Shown here in pieces: positions 14,810 through 23,602 of a stretch of DNA of 39,564 nucleotides; the stretch's first letter is position 1, and every line of letters begins with the position of its first letter. Under the pieces are notes generated by a model. It saw only the letters and a program-made list of their open reading frames with translations, was not told the DNA's origin and ran no database searches. The stretch comes from Bacillota bacterium (GTDB lineage Bacteria; Bacillota; Clostridia; Peptostreptococcales; Anaerovoracaceae), in NCBI GenBank assembly GCA_019420305.1, contig JAHZHL010000038.1, positions 1-39,564 on the forward strand, read 5' to 3'. Position numbers and translations under genes: made by a program.

Positions 14810-15919
14810 ATGGATACCAGAATCAAAAAACTGTCCGACCTGCTGGTCCGCTACTCCTGCGACCTGCAGAAAGGCGAAAAAATACTCATCAGCTACGAAG
14901 GAGAATGCTGCAAACCTCTGATCCGCCAGATCATCAAAGACGTCTACGCCTGCGGCGGCTTCCCTTATGTAGAAATCCGTGATTCCGCCATCAGCCGGGA
15001 AATCATGCTGGGCTGCGAGGAAGAACAAATTCGGTTTATGAATGAATACCAGCTTGCCCAGATGAAAGGGATGCAGGCCTACATCGCGGTCCGGGCCGGC
15101 GACAATACATCGGAGCTTTCGGACGTGCCTTCGGAAAAGCTGAACATGTACAGCCTGCTGACCCGTCCGACCCTGGATTACCGGGTAAACGAAACAAAAT
15201 GGGTGGTTCTCCGCTATCCCAACAGCTCCATGGCCCAGCTGGCGAACACCAGCCTGGAAGCCTTTGAGGATTTTTACTTTGACGTCTGCACCCTGGACTA
15301 TCGGAAAATGGGAAATGCCATGGACGCGCTGGTGGAACTGATGGAAAAGACCGACAAAGTGCAGATCAAAGGCCCTGGCACGGATCTGACCTTCTCCATC
15401 AAGGGAATGCCGGCAGTCAAATGCTGCGGAGAGCGGAACATTCCGGACGGAGAAGTCTATACTGCGCCGGTAAAAGACTCCATGAACGGAATCATTTCCT
15501 ATAACACTCCGTCTGAAGAGCAGGGCTTTACCTTTGAGAACATTGTCTTTGAAGTAAAAGACGGAAAAATCGTAAAAGCCTCCGCCAACAATGACGAACG
15601 CATCAACAAACTGCTGGACACCGACGAAGGATCCCGTTACTTCGGCGAATTCGCTCTGGGCGTGAACCCTTATATCCTGCACCCTATGAAAGATACCCTC
15701 TTTGACGAGAAGATTGCCGGAAGCTTCCACCTGACGCCGGGAGCATCCTACGAGGACGCCTTTAACGGCAATAAATCCGCGGTTCACTGGGATCTGGTCA
15801 TGATTCAGCGTCCGGAATACGGCGGCGGTGAAATCTACTTTGACGATGTGCTCATCCGCAAAGACGGACGGTTCGTCATCCCCCAGTTGGAATGCCTGAA
15901 CCCGGAAAACCTGAAATAA
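14810..15919 (+). CDS. M29-family metallo-aminopeptidase
   Basis: The 369-residue protein belongs to the AmpS/PepS/aminopeptidase T family, cytoplasmic dimetal enzymes that remove N-terminal residues from peptides. Expected metal-ligand regions are present: GEVYTAPVKDS, SRYFGEFALG, GSFHLTPGASYEDAF and SAVHWDLV. GGGAGG is six bases before the ATG. Length is slightly shorter than the 400-410 residues common in the family, but both domains appear complete. It is transcribed alone, and the R1b element follows its 3' end. Confidence 0.88.
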   Translation: MDTRIKKLSDLLVRYSCDLQKGEKILISYEGECCKPLIRQIIKDVYACGGFPYVEIRDSAISREIMLGCEEEQIRFMNEYQLAQMKGMQAYIAVRAGDNTSELSDVPSEKLNMYSLLTRPTLDYRVNETKWVVLRYPNSSMAQLANTSLEAFEDFYFDVCTLDYRKMGNAMDALVELMEKTDKVQIKGPGTDLTFSIKGMPAVKCCGERNIPDGEVYTAPVKDSMNGIISYNTPSEEQGFTFENIVFEVKDGKIVKASANNDERINKLLDTDEGSRYFGEFALGVNPYILHPMKDTLFDEKIAGSFHLTPGASYEDAFNGNKSAVHWDLVMIQRPEYGGGEIYFDDVLIRKDGRFVIPQLECLNPENLK

Positions 15920-15961
15920 TCCTGCATATCCCGTAATTCTGCGAAAGCGCGAAAAATCCCG

Positions 15962-16150
15962 GGGTATACACCTTGCTTCAAAAAGAACAGATTGCGTATA
16001 AAAATTCCTCTAAAACCCGGAAAAAAGGAGCCTTTTCCCTGAAAAAGCATCCGGTTTCCGGAGGTTTTTATACGCAATTTTTGTATTTTCCCAGTTTCTC
16101 ACCTAATTTTGTATACGCAAATCTGAAAAATAGCGCGGCGGTGTATACAA
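15962..16150. repeat. R1 intergenic element, copy b (189 bp)
   Basis: The ends are GTATACACC (15964-15972) and GGTGTATAC (16140-16148). Inside is a perfect 14-bp inverted repeat, ATTGCGTATAAAAA (15991-16004) and TTTTTATACGCAAT (16065-16078), with a further GTATACGCAA at 16111-16120. Its reverse complement aligns end to end with 308-495, including the position of the internal motifs, though many bases differ. It lies between the M29 gene and the convergent end of the ABC operon. The internal inverted repeat could fold into a long hairpin in RNA. Confidence 0.7.
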
Positions 16151-16156
16151 GAGGCC

Positions 16157-16429
16157 CTACACACTCATCATCACAAAGGCCGCCGCGCCGCATACCATAT
16201 ATAGTCCGTTCACAACCGTACACACCTTCATCAGACCGTTTTGTGCGCCCTTTTTCGCATAAGCCCAGATGGTAAAGATCCCTCCGAGAATCATAATTCC
16301 CGAGTAAAGGCCGATTAAAATCTCCCCCACCGGCGACTGCAGAGCCCATGTGAACCTTCGCAGTATCAGCAGCGTCCAGGGAAAAATCATCAGAACCGTA
16401 CTGACAGCCGTCATTCCTTTCCCGTTCAT
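16157..16429 (-). CDS. Small three-segment membrane protein at the end of the ABC operon
   Basis: The 90-residue protein has three hydrophobic segments (about 7-25, 35-57, 68-88) and no signal-peptidase site. Its ATG directly follows the TAG of the upstream permease gene, so it is almost certainly the last gene of the exporter operon. I recognise no domain. A role as an accessory subunit or immunity-type protein is an inference from position. Its 3' end abuts the R1b element. Confidence 0.65.
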   Translation of the reverse strand: MNGKGMTAVSTVLMIFPWTLLILRRFTWALQSPVGEILIGLYSGIMILGGIFTIWAYAKKGAQNGLMKVCTVVNGLYMVCGAAAFVMMSV

Positions 16430-17191
16430 CTATCTCACCTCCCCTCTGCCGAAAAAGATACAGGATATCACAATGCACAAAACCGTAATCACAGCCGCCG
16501 CGGGGATCCATGGCACCAGTTCGTAATCAAAGGAACCCATCTTTGTCGCCAGATCATGCATCTGGGCGGTCACAATCCGAAACGGATAGCAGGGCGGATA
16601 TACGAACCAGGCTTTTGTATTCATCACCAGCACCGACGGCACAATCAGGGCCAGACCGATACCCACAGAAAAAACAGAAGAGGTGATTAAGACGGAGAGC
16701 ATATAATACAGCGCCGCCATAGGAACCGAAGCCAGATACACGAGCCCCGCGGTTCTCAAAACCATGGAAACGTCCACCGAAAAATCATAATGTTCCAGCC
16801 CGGAAGCAGCCTCGGCGGACAGAAAATAACCCAAAACCATAAAGAGCATCTCCGCTGCCAGCAAAAACAACAGAATCACAAATTTGGACAGGCACAGTCC
16901 ACCGGGATGGACCGGAAGAGACAGCATCTTGAGAAGTCCCCGGTTCTTCCGCTCCGTCTGGGCGATCAGCACCGTAACGACCACAATACTGGCAGGAAAC
17001 AGAAACCAGGCAAAGCCCATAAACCCCTGAATAAAGAAATTATTTTCCGGCGAAATTCCTTCCGCCTCCATGTCAAAATTCACATCCGCATTTAAAACAC
17101 AGGGAATCCACATAATGAGGATCGCCGCGATAAGAATCCATAAAAGCTTTGACCGTTTTAGCTTTCTCCCCTCGATTATCAGTAAATTCAT
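16430..17191 (-). CDS. ABC-2 permease, antimicrobial-peptide exporter type (second permease)
   Basis: The 253-residue protein has about six membrane segments and begins MNLLIIEGRKLKRSKLLW, a start typical of lantibiotic-immunity permeases (the E/G or CprB/CprC class). The preceding gene's TGA overlaps its ATG by one base (TGATG). A GTG one codon earlier is less likely. It resembles the neighbouring permease in its KLKR N-terminus and layout, as expected for a heterodimeric channel. It probably moves cationic or lanthionine peptides away from the membrane. Confidence 0.85.
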   Translation of the reverse strand: MNLLIIEGRKLKRSKLLWILIAAILIMWIPCVLNADVNFDMEAEGISPENNFFIQGFMGFAWFLFPASIVVVTVLIAQTERKNRGLLKMLSLPVHPGGLCLSKFVILLFLLAAEMLFMVLGYFLSAEAASGLEHYDFSVDVSMVLRTAGLVYLASVPMAALYYMLSVLITSSVFSVGIGLALIVPSVLVMNTKAWFVYPPCYPFRIVTAQMHDLATKMGSFDYELVPWIPAAAVITVLCIVISCIFFGRGEVR

Positions 17192-17910
17192 CACATACTC
17201 CCCCTTTTCTTCTGATAAAAAACTGCGGCGCCGCTAAAGAGAATCCCTTCCGCGCAGGCGGCCAGCGCCAGCCGGAAAATTCTTTCCCCATCCATCCCCT
17301 GCAGGAATTCCAGCGGAATGGAAAAAGGAAAAACGATCAGAGCCGAATCCGTCTGCCCCGCTGCGATCGGCACAAAGCTCCCTAAAAGACCGATGCCCAG
17401 AGTCACCCACATATTGCTGCATGCGGAAGAAATCGCTGTCATCAGTATGACGACCGGAGCCAGAAGCAGCAGAGAAAACCCCAGGTGCGCGGAAAGCTCC
17501 GCCGCCCAGCCTGCAGGCAGAGAAAACCAATATCCCATACAAAATCCCAGAGAAACTGTTTCCAGAACCACAGCGCCGCAGCATCCGCCAAACAGCATCA
17601 GACACTTACTGAAAAAGAGCCCCGGCTTTGACAGCGGCAGCATATCCATTTTTCGCAGAGCGCAATCCCAGTACTCAATGTGGTACAGAACGCACGCGCC
17701 AATGAGAACCAGGAACAGATTGAGCATGCCCATCATCTGCCAGTTGGCCGCAAGGAGGATATGCAGAGGATTTCCGCTCTGCCCCGTGTACAATTCTTCC
17801 CGGAAACTCATATTCAGTACCGGCACAGCCGCTGCCAGCAGGCCGCCTCCCGCGAAAAGAGGCGCAAATCCGGTTCGTTTCAGTTTTTTTCCTTCACAGA
17901 TAACGCTCAT
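17191..17910 (-). CDS. ABC-2 permease, antimicrobial-peptide exporter type (first permease)
   Basis: The 239-residue protein has about six membrane segments and a short cytoplasmic N-terminus (MSVICEGKKLKRTGFAP), followed by an extracytoplasmic loop carrying an EELYTGQSGNPLHILLAANW segment. The ATG overlaps the ATPase stop as ATGA. ATPase plus two non-identical permeases of about 240-255 residues matches the lantibiotic self-protection/CprABC architecture. Substrate not determinable. Confidence 0.85.
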   Translation of the reverse strand: MSVICEGKKLKRTGFAPLFAGGGLLAAAVPVLNMSFREELYTGQSGNPLHILLAANWQMMGMLNLFLVLIGACVLYHIEYWDCALRKMDMLPLSKPGLFFSKCLMLFGGCCGAVVLETVSLGFCMGYWFSLPAGWAAELSAHLGFSLLLLAPVVILMTAISSACSNMWVTLGIGLLGSFVPIAAGQTDSALIVFPFSIPLEFLQGMDGERIFRLALAACAEGILFSGAAVFYQKKRGSM

Positions 17911-18662
17911 TTTTTCTCACTCCTTCTCCGGTTGTCTTCCTCGATGAGATTGAGAAAGGTGTCCTCCAGATTATCCGCCTCCAGTCCGCAGGAGGCGGCG
18001 CTTTTACGCAAGGCGTCCAGGCTCCCTTCAAACAGCAGCTTTCCGTGATTGAGAATTCCAACCTCATCCGCCAGCAGCTCGATTTCCGCCAGCAGATGAG
18101 ACGACACCAGAACCGTGCAGTCAAACTTCTGCGGAAGAGAGCGGATCAGCGTCCGGATTTCATGAATTCCTACCGGATCGAGACCGTTGGTAGGCTCGTC
18201 GAAAACCAGAATCGGCGGCCTGCCCATAAGAGCGCCCGCAAGGCCCAGCCGCTGCTTCATACCCAGCGAATATTTTTTCGCCAGCCGTTTTTTATGCTCG
18301 GTCAGTCCCACAAGTTCCAGCGCGTCCTCCACCGCGGATCTGGGAAGCCTCAGGATTCTGCGAATCAGATCCAGATTTTCCTCCCCGCTCAGATTCCCGT
18401 AAAAGGCCGGCGATTCGATAAAGGACCCTGTCTGCCGCAGAATCTCCCGCCGGTCTTTGGGATAAGACATCCCGTTTATAGTAAAGCTTCCCCTGGTCGG
18501 CACGGTCAGACCTAAAAACATCTTCATGGTTGTAGACTTTCCCGCCCCGTTGGGACCCAGGAACCCGTAGACGGTTCCCTTTTTCACATGGAGATTCAGC
18601 TTGGAAACCGCTTTAAAATCTCCATAAACTTTTGTCAGATTATGTGTTTCGATTATATTCAT
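17907..18662 (-). CDS. ABC ATPase, bacitracin/lantibiotic-exporter type
   Basis: The 251-residue ATPase has Walker A GPNGAGKSTT, the Q-loop in RQTGSFIESPAFYGNLSGEE, signature YSLGMKQRLGLA, Walker B ILVFDEPTNGLD and switch VSSHLLAE. The SFIESPAFY stretch is characteristic of the BcrA/SpaF/CprA branch. AAAGGAGA lies seven bases before the ATG at 18662; the longer frame to 18719 covers the promoter. First gene of a four-gene operon divergent from a two-component system. Confidence 0.9.
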   Translation of the reverse strand: MNIIETHNLTKVYGDFKAVSKLNLHVKKGTVYGFLGPNGAGKSTTMKMFLGLTVPTRGSFTINGMSYPKDRREILRQTGSFIESPAFYGNLSGEENLDLIRRILRLPRSAVEDALELVGLTEHKKRLAKKYSLGMKQRLGLAGALMGRPPILVFDEPTNGLDPVGIHEIRTLIRSLPQKFDCTVLVSSHLLAEIELLADEVGILNHGKLLFEGSLDALRKSAASCGLEADNLEDTFLNLIEEDNRRRSEKK

Positions 18663-18692
18663 CTCAACATCTCCTTTCCGTTTACAGGCTCT

Positions 18693-18721
18693 ATTATAAT
18701 CGGCCGTCCTTACAGGCACAT
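18693..18721 (-). promoter_or_regulatory. Promoter of the peptide-exporter operon
   Basis: On the minus strand, TATAAT (18693-18698) has only a poor -35 (ATGTGC, 18716-18721). A weak -35 next to upstream direct repeats suggests a promoter that needs activation by the adjacent response regulator. Confidence 0.5.
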
Positions 18722-18747
18722 TCTCCCTGCCTTACATTTACCTTACA
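18708..18747. promoter_or_regulatory. Phased CCTTACA repeats, probable response-regulator sites
   Basis: CCTTACA occurs at 18708-18714, 18730-18736 and 18741-18747, all in the same orientation with start-to-start distances of 22 and 11 bases. The last two extend to CTTACATTT. OmpR-family regulators bind direct repeats spaced 11 bases apart. The array lies between the exporter operon and the response-regulator gene, just upstream of the exporter -10. Confidence 0.65.
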
Positions 18748-18760
18748 TTTGCATTCTCCG

Positions 18761-18789
18761 CGAACAAACCCTTTGTTTTGTACTATAAT
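18761..18789 (+). promoter_or_regulatory. Candidate promoter of the two-component genes
   Basis: TATAAT at 18784-18789 lies 22 bases before the response-regulator ATG. The sequence at the -35 position (CGAACA, 18761-18766; 17-base spacer) matches weakly, so basal expression or activation is possible. Confidence 0.45.
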
Positions 18790-18811
18790 AGGGGCAGGAA
18801 AGGAGCGTAAA

Positions 18812-19513
18812 ATGAATCAGAATTATTTAAAACAGAAAAAAATTCTCCTGGTCGATGACGAACAGGAGCTTCTCGATATGGTCGTTTCGATTTTAAAGGA
18901 AGACGGCTACACCCATATCGCTACAGCGAAAACAGCGGCGGAAGGCGCAAAATCCGCTCAGAAAAATCCGCCGGATCTTGCGGTGCTGGATGTAATGCTT
19001 CCCGACGGAAGCGGTTTTGAACTGCTGAAGAGGCTGAAAGAAACCAGGGATTATCCGGTGCTCTTTCTCAGCGCCCGGGGTGAAGATGAGGATCGTCTGC
19101 AGGGACTCGGTCTGGGAGCGGATGACTATATTGTAAAGCCATTCCTGCCCCAGGAGCTTCTTTACCGCATCAGCGCCATTCTCCGCAGAAGCTATAAAGA
19201 AGAAACAGCGCTGCTTTCCCTTGCGGACTGCCAGATTGATTTTGAACGGGCGGAAGTTCTGCGAGGCGAAAAAAAGCTGCCTCTGACAGCCAAGGAATTC
19301 GCCCTGCTTTCGGCCCTCGCCCAGAACGCGGGAAAAATTGTCACCATTGACGCCCTGTGCGAAGCGGCCTGGGGAGACAATCCTTATGGATATGAAAACT
19401 CTCTCATGGCTCATATCCGCAGAATCCGGGAAAAAATTGAAGAAAATCCGTCAAAGCCACGCTCCCTTCTTACTGTAAAAGGTCTGGGATACAAATTGAT
19501 TACGGAGGAATGA
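18812..19513 (+). CDS. OmpR-family response regulator (peptide-resistance type)
   Basis: The 233-residue protein has a receiver domain (about 10-122) with acidic pocket VDDE, phospho-acceptor in LAVLDVMLPDGSG, the conserved Thr/Ser position in FLSARGE and the Lys in YIVKPF. A C-terminal winged helix (about 135-230) follows, with LTAKEFALLSAL, NSLMAHIRRIREKI and VKGLGYKL. AAGGAG lies six bases before the ATG at 18812; an upstream open frame to 18632 has no ribosome site and crosses the promoter. It pairs with the next gene and probably activates the divergent exporter operon through the CCTTACA repeats. Confidence 0.9.
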   Translation: MNQNYLKQKKILLVDDEQELLDMVVSILKEDGYTHIATAKTAAEGAKSAQKNPPDLAVLDVMLPDGSGFELLKRLKETRDYPVLFLSARGEDEDRLQGLGLGADDYIVKPFLPQELLYRISAILRRSYKEETALLSLADCQIDFERAEVLRGEKKLPLTAKEFALLSALAQNAGKIVTIDALCEAAWGDNPYGYENSLMAHIRRIREKIEENPSKPRSLLTVKGLGYKLITEE

Positions 19514-19515
19514 TG

Positions 19516-20925
19516 ATGAAAAGCATGCTCAAATTGATACGGCGTTCCCTTCTCCTACTGCTGATTTCCATGTTCCTGCTGCTGATTTTTAATGGGGTGT
19601 TCTTTATCTCCGTCACAGCCTCCCATAACAGCGGCGGCAGCATCTGGACAGCGGCGAAAACAGTCGCGGATTCTCTTTCTCCCTCCTCTGATGGTCTGCG
19701 TCTGTCCGAAGAGGGCCACAAGACGCTGAAAGAATACGGCGCCTGGGCCATTCTCATCGAGGATAAAAGCGGAAATACCATCTGGGAAAGCGACAATCTT
19801 CCGGAAGAAATTCCCGATCATTACTCCGCCGCGGAAATCGCCAGGGCAGTAAATGGATATATCTGCGACTACCCCACTTCCTTCAGCAGAAAAGGCGACC
19901 ATCTGTTAATTTTAGGTTTACCCAAAACAGGTTATTGGAAACTTATGTGGCCGGCATTTGATTATAACTTCATCGCCAACCTCCCCAAACTCCTGCTGAT
20001 TGGATTGCTCTGCAATCTGGGGATCGTTTCTCTGATCTACTTTCTTGCTTCCTCCGGAATCTTCCGTTCGGTAAAGCCGATTCTCAAAGGGATTCAGGAT
20101 CTTCCGGAAGGAAAGGAGGTTTATGTCAGGGAACGGGGACTTCTCTCGGAACTCGCTTCATCCATCAACCAGTCCGCGGAAAAACTTCGTAGCCAGGAAC
20201 ATTCCCTGAAAAAAAGGGAAACAGCCCGCGCCAACTGGATTGCCGGCGTTTCCCATGATATCCGCACACCCCTTTCCATGATCATGGGGTATGCCGGGCA
20301 GTTGGAAGAAGACGCCGCCCTCTCCGGTTCTCAAAGGCAGAAGGCCGCGGTCATCCGCAGACAGAGCGAAAAAATACGGGATCTGGTCAGCGATTTAAAT
20401 CTGGCATCCAGGCTGGAATACAACATGCAGCCCCTGCACCTGGAAATCTGCAATCTCGTGGCGATCGCAAGACAGGCGTCTGTGGATTTTATCAATAATG
20501 ACATCGAAGGCAGATATCCAATTCGCTGGCTGACAAAGGATTCTCTATCCTCCTGCCTTGTCCGCGGAGACAGTTCCCTTCTTCAGAGGGCAGTCGCAAA
20601 CGTGGTTCAGAACAGTATGAACCACAACGATAACGGCTGCCGGATCGATATCACAGTCGAAAAGAGCGGCTCCTGGGGAATTATCCGCGTTGACGACAAC
20701 GGCGCAGGCGTTGAGGATTGGCAGCTGGATAAGCTTCGAAACACACCTCATTATATGGTATGTGATGAGAATACGGAACCGCAGCGCCACGGGCTGGGGC
20801 TTCTAATCGTTCGGCAGATTTTGGAAGCGCACCATGGAAACGCCTCTTTCGACCACAGCAAGGAGGGCGGTTTTTCCGTCCTGATGAAGCTTCCGCTGGC
20901 TGACAGCGCAGATAAGAGGAACTAA
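19516..20925 (+). CDS. Sensor histidine kinase (peptide-resistance type)
   Basis: The 469-residue protein has two membrane segments (about 8-32 and 155-180) enclosing an extracytoplasmic sensor of about 120 residues, a HAMP-like linker, the H-box GVSHDIRTPLSM, N-box NVVQNSMNHN, G1 VDDNGAGV and G2 HGLGLLIV. Three consecutive ATGs (19510, 19513, 19516) overlap the response-regulator stop. GGAGG is best spaced for the third (seven bases). It resembles NisK/CprK-type kinases that sense peptide antibiotics, with a moderate extracellular domain. The ligand is unknown. Confidence 0.88.
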   Translation: MKSMLKLIRRSLLLLLISMFLLLIFNGVFFISVTASHNSGGSIWTAAKTVADSLSPSSDGLRLSEEGHKTLKEYGAWAILIEDKSGNTIWESDNLPEEIPDHYSAAEIARAVNGYICDYPTSFSRKGDHLLILGLPKTGYWKLMWPAFDYNFIANLPKLLLIGLLCNLGIVSLIYFLASSGIFRSVKPILKGIQDLPEGKEVYVRERGLLSELASSINQSAEKLRSQEHSLKKRETARANWIAGVSHDIRTPLSMIMGYAGQLEEDAALSGSQRQKAAVIRRQSEKIRDLVSDLNLASRLEYNMQPLHLEICNLVAIARQASVDFINNDIEGRYPIRWLTKDSLSSCLVRGDSSLLQRAVANVVQNSMNHNDNGCRIDITVEKSGSWGIIRVDDNGAGVEDWQLDKLRNTPHYMVCDENTEPQRHGLGLLIVRQILEAHHGNASFDHSKEGGFSVLMKLPLADSADKRN

Positions 20926-20964
20926 AAAAGATGTCCGTTCCGGTTAAGGATTCGGGCATCTTTT
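20926..20964. terminator. Bidirectional terminator between the kinase and cohesin-like genes
   Basis: AAAAGATGTCCG (20926-20937) pairs with CGGGCATCTTTT (20953-20964) with one G-T pair. On the minus strand it is followed by a run of T and lies just beyond the surface-protein stop; on the plus strand it follows the kinase stop directly. Confidence 0.8.
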
Positions 20965-20975
20965 CGCTTCTTCCT

Positions 20976-21659
20976 TTACTTTTTCCCTTTACGCCTGAGG
21001 GCGATTGCGATGATTGCGATTAAAATCAGAATCACCGCCGCGATCACGCCGACAACTACAAAATTTACGCCGCTTTCTTCACCGCTGTCCGCGGTATCGG
21101 AAGGCTCTCCGCTCTCACTTTCCGTTGTCTGGGTTTCTCCTGTCTCTGTAGCTTCCGTTGATTCCGTTGACGCGTCTGTTTCCGGCTCAGTGGTCGCATC
21201 CTCCTGACTGGAATCGGTCGCCGCACTCTGGCTTCCGGTGATACGCAGCGTCCTCGAAGCCGACGGCGTTCCCATGCTCTGATCTCCGTCCAGGTTCTGG
21301 GTTTCCAGGGTCTCCAGATTCAAAGCCACGCTGCCGGAATCTACCGCCCGGAATTTCACTTGGAAAGACAGTTTTCCGCTGGCGTCCGAGGCATATTCCT
21401 TCAACTCCACAAGCCCCGCGTCCCCCTGGCTGCTGCCGCCGGACAAATATTCCATTTTACTGTTGTCATAAGTGAGCTGGCCGTTTACATAACCGAGTGC
21501 GTCTCCCCGATAGGTTACGGTCACTGTAACAGTATCACCCACTTTTGCGGATTTCCCGCCTGTGATGGACACGCTGGAATCCGCTCCAAAAACAGATGCC
21601 GGAACCAGCATGTTCAAAAGCAGCAGTACTGCTGTTATAATCTGTATCCTTCTTTTCAT
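20976..21659 (-). CDS. Cohesin-like surface protein with C-terminal membrane anchor
   Basis: The 227-residue protein has a signal peptide (about 1-25, ending ASVFGA). A beta-rich domain (about 28-140) follows with VGDTVTVTVTYRG, LGYVNGQLTYDNSKMEYL and GKLSFQVKFRAVDSGSVAL, the pattern of cohesin domains. Then come a Ser/Thr/Glu-rich linker (about 145-195), one membrane segment (about 198-220) and RRKGKK. Cohesins bind dockerin modules in cellulosomes and in other cell-surface complexes; no dockerin is visible in this window. AAGGAGA lies four bases before the ATG. It is 37 bases downstream of the autolysin gene and probably co-transcribed. Confidence 0.75.
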   Translation of the reverse strand: MKRRIQIITAVLLLLNMLVPASVFGADSSVSITGGKSAKVGDTVTVTVTYRGDALGYVNGQLTYDNSKMEYLSGGSSQGDAGLVELKEYASDASGKLSFQVKFRAVDSGSVALNLETLETQNLDGDQSMGTPSASRTLRITGSQSAATDSSQEDATTEPETDASTESTEATETGETQTTESESGEPSDTADSGEESGVNFVVVGVIAAVILILIAIIAIALRRKGKK

Positions 21660-21696
21660 GAATTCTCCTTAAAGCATATAATTTTTCTGGCTGTCA

Positions 21697-23484
21697 TCAA
21701 GGCTTCGCGCAGGCTTTGGACGGCATGTTGTTATAGACCGGAATATAGAATACAATCGGATAATCGTCATCCGCCTCGTAAGCATATCGCAGAATCCTGC
21801 CTTCGCTTGCTCCGCCCGCAACATTGGTCATATACTGGTGGGTCGCCACCGCGCTCGTTCCGTTCATTACATTAAATTTCTTCGTGTAATACGTATACTG
21901 GTCATTTTCCAGATAATTGCTGGAATAGTACTGCGCGCCGCCAGCCAGTGATTTTTCAATGGAATTCCAAGGTCTTCCGTAGGTCTTAGATCCGGTTCCG
22001 GCGCCTTTTGCCCACCAGAGACCACGTTCCGTTGCGGACATGCCTCCCGCGGTGTACGCGCCGATGTTAAAGTGGTTATAAATTCCTTTGTATCCCGGAT
22101 ATTTTCCGGAAATCAAACCGGTTCCACCCTTCCATCCCTGCTCCTGAATCACCATAGCCGTGATTACATTTGGACTTACTTTTGACTTCTTTCCTGCATT
22201 ATAAAGATATGTAATGTACTTGCTTGTATTCATAAAGCAACTGCTTCTGGAAACCATACTCTTGATGGTGTCCTTGGTCTGTGAAGCCGAATCAAATTTA
22301 TGATCCATGAACTGATAGATATAGGAATCGTTCAGGAAATTCCTCGGATCCATATAGTAAGCAATAATATCCTTTGAGGCTGCATTCCATCTGCCGTCGA
22401 AGGTCGTATATTTTCCTGTCTTACTGTTATACGCGCCGGACGCTTTGGATTTCCAGGAAGACGGCGAAGACGGCTCTACCAGATTGATACCGATTTTTGA
22501 TTCCTTCGACAAGGCTGTTGACCAGCTTATTCCTGTCTTCTGCGCTTTAAATACCCATGCCGGATGTGCCTTATGAAGGCTCCTCAGCTTGCTTTTGTAA
22601 CTGGATGGAAATCCCTGGCTGGTCATCCACGACTCGAACTCCGCATCACTTAAATTTGAACCCGCCGAGGAATTCGATGATGAAGAACTGCCGCTCTTCA
22701 AGGTAACATAATTGGAGAGCACCCATCCGTTTTTAGAAGATGTATATGCGAACTTATACCAAGTCTCACCGGCAGAGTTTTTCTTTTTGCTTTTAACGGT
22801 AATCGTCTTGTTTTTTGCGACCGTCCCCAGCTTTTTATAATTAGTGCCAGGGCCGCTGCGTACGTTCAGAGGCCCGTTCTTAATCACGGCTTTTTGGTTG
22901 ACCGCTGTCTCAGAGGAAGAGGATGCGGATACCCTTACATATTTTGCCCTCACATAGCCTTTCCTACTTCCGTACTTAATACGATACCACTTGAAATTTC
23001 TCGCAGAACGCCGTTCTCCTAAAATTGTAACAGACGCACCTTTTTTTACGGTACCCTTTTTACGATAATTTGTCCCTGCATTTGACCTCACGTTCAATGG
23101 ACCATTTTTAATGGTTCCTTTTTTACTTTTCGAATAGCTAGTCAGCTTTTTTGCAGAACCGGAAGATGAAGATGACACCCGGACATATCTCCCATATACA
23201 TAACCGGTTCTGGACTTAAAGGTAATCTTGTACCATTTTTTTCCTTTTTTCGATTTTTTCGTTCCTCTTATTTTGATGGTTTTTCCCTTCGCAATGGTTC
23301 CCAGTTTTTTATACTGGATTCCCGCATTGCTCCTTACTACAAGAGGACCGTTCTTAACCGTTCCCTTTTTCGTGGCTCCGTAGGCATCTGCGGCACCTGT
23401 CTGCGGCAGAACGGCAAACATCGTCAGCAACATGAAAAAAGCGATCCCTGCTGCCGTACATCTGCTTCCAAACTTAGTTGACAT
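21697..23484 (-). CDS. Secreted autolysin: three SH3 domains plus glucosaminidase
   Basis: The 595-residue protein has a signal peptide (about 1-37) and three bacterial SH3 repeats (about 42-103, 121-183, 197-264), each with GxxxNGPLxVRS near its start and a WYK/WYR core. A Ser-rich linker and a C-terminal beta-N-acetylglucosaminidase-type domain (about 285-590) follow, with VITAMVIQEQGWKGG supplying the likely catalytic Glu and IYNHFNIGAY. Such enzymes cut the glycan strands of peptidoglycan, and SH3 domains bind the wall. CAGGAG lies nine bases before the ATG. First gene of a two-gene unit with the cohesin-like protein. Very Lys/Ser-rich, as is common for secreted clostridial wall proteins. 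Confidence 0.88.
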   Translation of the reverse strand: MSTKFGSRCTAAGIAFFMLLTMFAVLPQTGAADAYGATKKGTVKNGPLVVRSNAGIQYKKLGTIAKGKTIKIRGTKKSKKGKKWYKITFKSRTGYVYGRYVRVSSSSSGSAKKLTSYSKSKKGTIKNGPLNVRSNAGTNYRKKGTVKKGASVTILGERRSARNFKWYRIKYGSRKGYVRAKYVRVSASSSSETAVNQKAVIKNGPLNVRSGPGTNYKKLGTVAKNKTITVKSKKKNSAGETWYKFAYTSSKNGWVLSNYVTLKSGSSSSSNSSAGSNLSDAEFESWMTSQGFPSSYKSKLRSLHKAHPAWVFKAQKTGISWSTALSKESKIGINLVEPSSPSSWKSKASGAYNSKTGKYTTFDGRWNAASKDIIAYYMDPRNFLNDSYIYQFMDHKFDSASQTKDTIKSMVSRSSCFMNTSKYITYLYNAGKKSKVSPNVITAMVIQEQGWKGGTGLISGKYPGYKGIYNHFNIGAYTAGGMSATERGLWWAKGAGTGSKTYGRPWNSIEKSLAGGAQYYSSNYLENDQYTYYTKKFNVMNGTSAVATHQYMTNVAGGASEGRILRYAYEADDDYPIVFYIPVYNNMPSKACAKP

Positions 23485-23602
23485 AATATTTTACTCCTGT
23501 TTCAAAATATTCCCTTATAATCGACCAATATTGAGTAAAGTTTACCTTATTATGCCTGACCTGTCAATGAATTCGACTTTTTTCGCCAGGTCCCTTCACC
23601 AA

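Noticed and set aside
14786..15787. Open frame of 333 codons opposite the M29 aminopeptidase gene
   Set aside because: It is an antisense shadow with no ribosome site or family resemblance; the plus-strand frame encodes a complete known enzyme.
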